Below, in pieces: positions 62,408 through 64,000 of a DNA stretch of 64,000 bases (its first letter is position 1; every line of letters starts with the position of its first letter). The notes below the pieces were generated by a model, which was given only the letters and a program-made list of their open reading frames with translations, was not told where the DNA came from and ran no database searches. Origin of the DNA: Chloroflexota bacterium (lineage in GTDB: Bacteria; Chloroflexota; Chloroflexia; Chloroheliales; Chloroheliaceae). The stretch lies in contig JAQBPB010000090.1 in assembly GCA_028287745.1 (NCBI GenBank), forward strand, positions 87,962 to 151,961, written 5' to 3'. The position numbers and the translations under genes are program-made.

Positions 62408-62860
62408 TTAAGCCGGAACCCCGCGTGATACTGGCAAAACGCCAAGCTGCGCCAGCATTGCCATTACGTCTTCCTGGTGCCACCACTCGACAATCTTTCC
62501 ACTTTCTACCCTTACAATATCAATCCCCGTAATCTCAAGGGGTTTGCCGGAGGGCGGCAAGTTACCCAGGGCGAAGTGACCGGTTTGGGTTCCTCGCATT
62601 GTCCAGCGCCCGATGGCTTTATCGCCATCTTCTAACAACAGTTCAACCTCCAACTTCAAGTCCGGGAAAGCCGTCTGGAACATACCGACCATCTGATTAA
62701 GTCCTTCATAGCCGTGAGAAAGCCCCGCCAACGGATTATGGTCCATATAATTTGGGGCGACTGTTTCCTCAAGTACTCTCACAACCCTGGAAGGTTCACC
62801 GGCGTTCCAGACACCGGTATAATGCTTCCTTAAAACTTCTTTGGGGTTTTCATTAAACAT
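62408..62860 (-). CDS. SnoaL-like ester cyclase family protein
   Basis: 150 residues from ATG 62860, fixed by GGAGGG 7 nt upstream; longer frames to 63079 lack family match and a ribosome site. SnoaL-fold signatures: VAPNYMDHNPLAGLSHGYEG, MFQTAFPDLKLEVELLLEDG, RGTQTGHF and GIDIVRVESGKIVEWWHQED. The fold serves many reactions or none; polyketide cyclisation is unlikely here, as no biosynthetic genes are nearby. Confidence 0.85.
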   Translation of the reverse strand: MFNENPKEVLRKHYTGVWNAGEPSRVVRVLEETVAPNYMDHNPLAGLSHGYEGLNQMVGMFQTAFPDLKLEVELLLEDGDKAIGRWTMRGTQTGHFALGNLPPSGKPLEITGIDIVRVESGKIVEWWHQEDVMAMLAQLGVLPVSRGVPA

Positions 62861-63525
62861 CTTTAAACCCTCCATTGTTGCTTTTCCGGCCTTACATTCG
62901 CTCCGGCCCGGCCTGCTCGTCTTCACCTGACACGCTGAAGCCCGCCAGCATATAGGCCCTTTGTAATTCCGGAAATTAATCATAAACCGGGAGGCTTTAG
63001 TAAAGTTTTCTAACGGCTGTGCGCCGGTATGAAAGATAACCTCACTCTTAAGAGGCCAATCCCGCCCGCTACTTTTCAACCCGAGATAATACCTATCCTT
63101 CCGGCCCCCGGTGTGGTTGCTCGGCGTACTGGCAAATGCCTTTGCGGGATCGGAAAACCTGGTCCTAACTATTTAATCTCAAGTTGGCCTTTATAACATT
63201 TGAATGGGGTTGATTTGCCTTTGTTTGCTAAAAGCCTCGCCTGGCTAATCCATATTTCAGGTTGAGGTAGGAGTTTTATGGGAGAAAATATTTTATAAAT
63301 TAAGCAACTACCCCGATGCTTATATTATATCAATCTAATCCAGTCCTGAAATTTTAATTAAAACCCATCCGCTTTAATGTCTTTCTCAAACCGGGCCGAG
63401 TCCGGCCCTGGATTTACCAACGACCTTCCCGGATTCTCAAGTCCCTTATAACGGTCCTGGATGGGCTTATCAGGTTACCTTCGTTACGAAAAAATAACCT
63501 TGCCAACTAAAAAATTAAACAAAAA
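62861..63525. other. Gene-free spacer
   Basis: About 665 bp between the SnoaL-like gene and the terminator of the right-edge ABC gene. No coding frame with a ribosome site; AT-rich around 63180-63370. Nothing further supported. Confidence 0.4.
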
Positions 63526-63570
63526 GCAACTTTTTACCCTGGCCTTTCCGGCCCCAGGGTAAAAAGTTGC
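63526..63570 (-). terminator. Strong terminator of the CydC-like gene
   Basis: Perfect 17-bp stem GCAACTTTTTACCCTGG (63526-63542) / CCAGGGTAAAAAGTTGC (63554-63570); five As to the left (63521-63525) give a U-run for leftward transcription, 40 bp after the ABC gene stop. Confidence 0.92.
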
Positions 63571-63609
63571 CCATTGAGATTTATGGCTTAATACCCCGGT
63601 ATCCTGAAT

Positions 63610-64000
63610 TTATACTGCTGCCTGTAACCGCCACATCTTCTTGAAAAGCCCATCCTGTTCCAGTAGGTCCGGTTGTTCATCGCGCTCCGCCACCTGCCCG
63701 GCCTGTAGCACCAGGATTTCCCCGGTGTTTTCCAGGTCCGACAGGCGGTGCGTAATCAAAATAGTCGACCGGCCTGCCCTTAAACTTTGCAAGGCTTGCA
63801 TCACCGGTTGTTCGTTCTGATGGTCCAGGTTAGCGGTCGGCTCGTCCAGGATCAGCACCGGGGCATCCTTCAAAATAGCCCTAGCAATCGAAAGGCGCTG
63901 CCGTTCGCCGCCGCTAAGGTCGAGCCCGAACTCGCCCACCGCCGTATCATACCCCTGGGGCAGCCCGCAAATAAAGTCGTGTATCTGGGCCTGCTGGCAG
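63610..64000 (-). CDS. ABC exporter ATPase C-terminus, CydC-like (5' end outside window)
   Basis: The frame is open to the right edge, so only the last ~130 residues are present. IHDFICGLPQGYDTAVGEFG, then LSGGERQRLSIARAILKDAP and LILDEPTANLD, and H-loop ILITHRLSD. IHDFI...LPQGYDT followed by LSGGERQRL is the CydC pattern of the thiol-reductant exporter needed for cytochrome bd assembly, but other exporters share it. Complete Walker B and His are present, so this half is probably an active ATPase. Confidence 0.75.
   Translation of the reverse strand, partial: CQQAQIHDFICGLPQGYDTAVGEFGLDLSGGERQRLSIARAILKDAPVLILDEPTANLDHQNEQPVMQALQSLRAGRSTILITHRLSDLENTGEILVLQAGQVAERDEQPDLLEQDGLFKKMWRLQAAV

Noticed and set aside
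62861..63079. N-terminal extension of the SnoaL-like protein
   Set aside because: The extension has no family match, and GGAGGG before ATG 62860 fixes the start.

Overview
The window looks like a chromosomal segment from a free-living, heterotrophic, probably aerobic bacterium. The best guess is the phylum Chloroflexota. This is an inference from gene content: an oxidative pentose-phosphate cluster that carries a transaldolase/phosphoglucose-isomerase pair, a fused gamma-alpha KorA, an ATPase-TPR-LuxR regulator, many TTG starts behind strong AGGAGG sites, and dispersed repeats ending in GTCATTCC-type sequence. No rRNA or ribosomal protein gene is present to confirm it. The DNA is moderately GC-rich in genes with clearly AT-rich spacers. 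No prophage, transposase or CRISPR array is visible.

Layout. 1-3480 (minus): three-gene surface-polymer operon (family 2 glycosyltransferase, methyltransferase, large membrane protein running off the left edge). 3714-10340: housekeeping genes (NUDIX, recR, GH13 alpha-glucosidase, a plant/cyanobacterial-type phytoene desaturase-like enzyme, DUF952, GNAT, a lone receiver domain). 10736-18805: two alternative 2-oxoglutarate-oxidising systems back to back, ferredoxin-type korAB leftward and the dehydrogenase E1-E2 pair (sucAB) rightward. 19170-19245: tRNA-Ala(CGC) with its own promoter and terminator. 19765-26880: clan GH-G-like glycosidase, chemoreceptor, radical SAM protein, NarL-type regulator. 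27713-32099: copper module, CopA ATPase with an unusual duplicated C-terminal extracytoplasmic domain and csoR under a textbook CsoR promoter. 32211-36392: small hypotheticals, NmrA-like reductase, erythromycin-esterase-like protein, YbaK.

36654-48606 is the centrepiece: gluconokinase, transketolase, transaldolase, a PGI-like protein, 6-phosphogluconate dehydrogenase, glucose-6-phosphate dehydrogenase, OpcA, 6-phosphogluconolactonase and a SUFU-domain protein, all rightward. Together the enzymes cover the whole oxidative pentose-phosphate branch plus much of the non-oxidative branch. The PGI-like member has lost or altered the phosphate loop, the catalytic Glu and the C-terminal catalytic Lys segment, so it is probably a pseudoenzyme. 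A 12-codon leader ORF precedes gnd and a 27-bp tandem repeat precedes tkt.

48738-64000: 3-oxoacid CoA-transferase (scoAB), an ABC-2 transporter, an asymmetric heterodimeric ABC exporter with a strong promoter, a glycine-zipper stress protein, a small ORF broken by an in-frame stop, a large LuxR-type ATPase regulator, small stress or unknown proteins, and a CydC-like ABC exporter fragment at the right edge. Two related dispersed repeats lie at 50507 and 61436.
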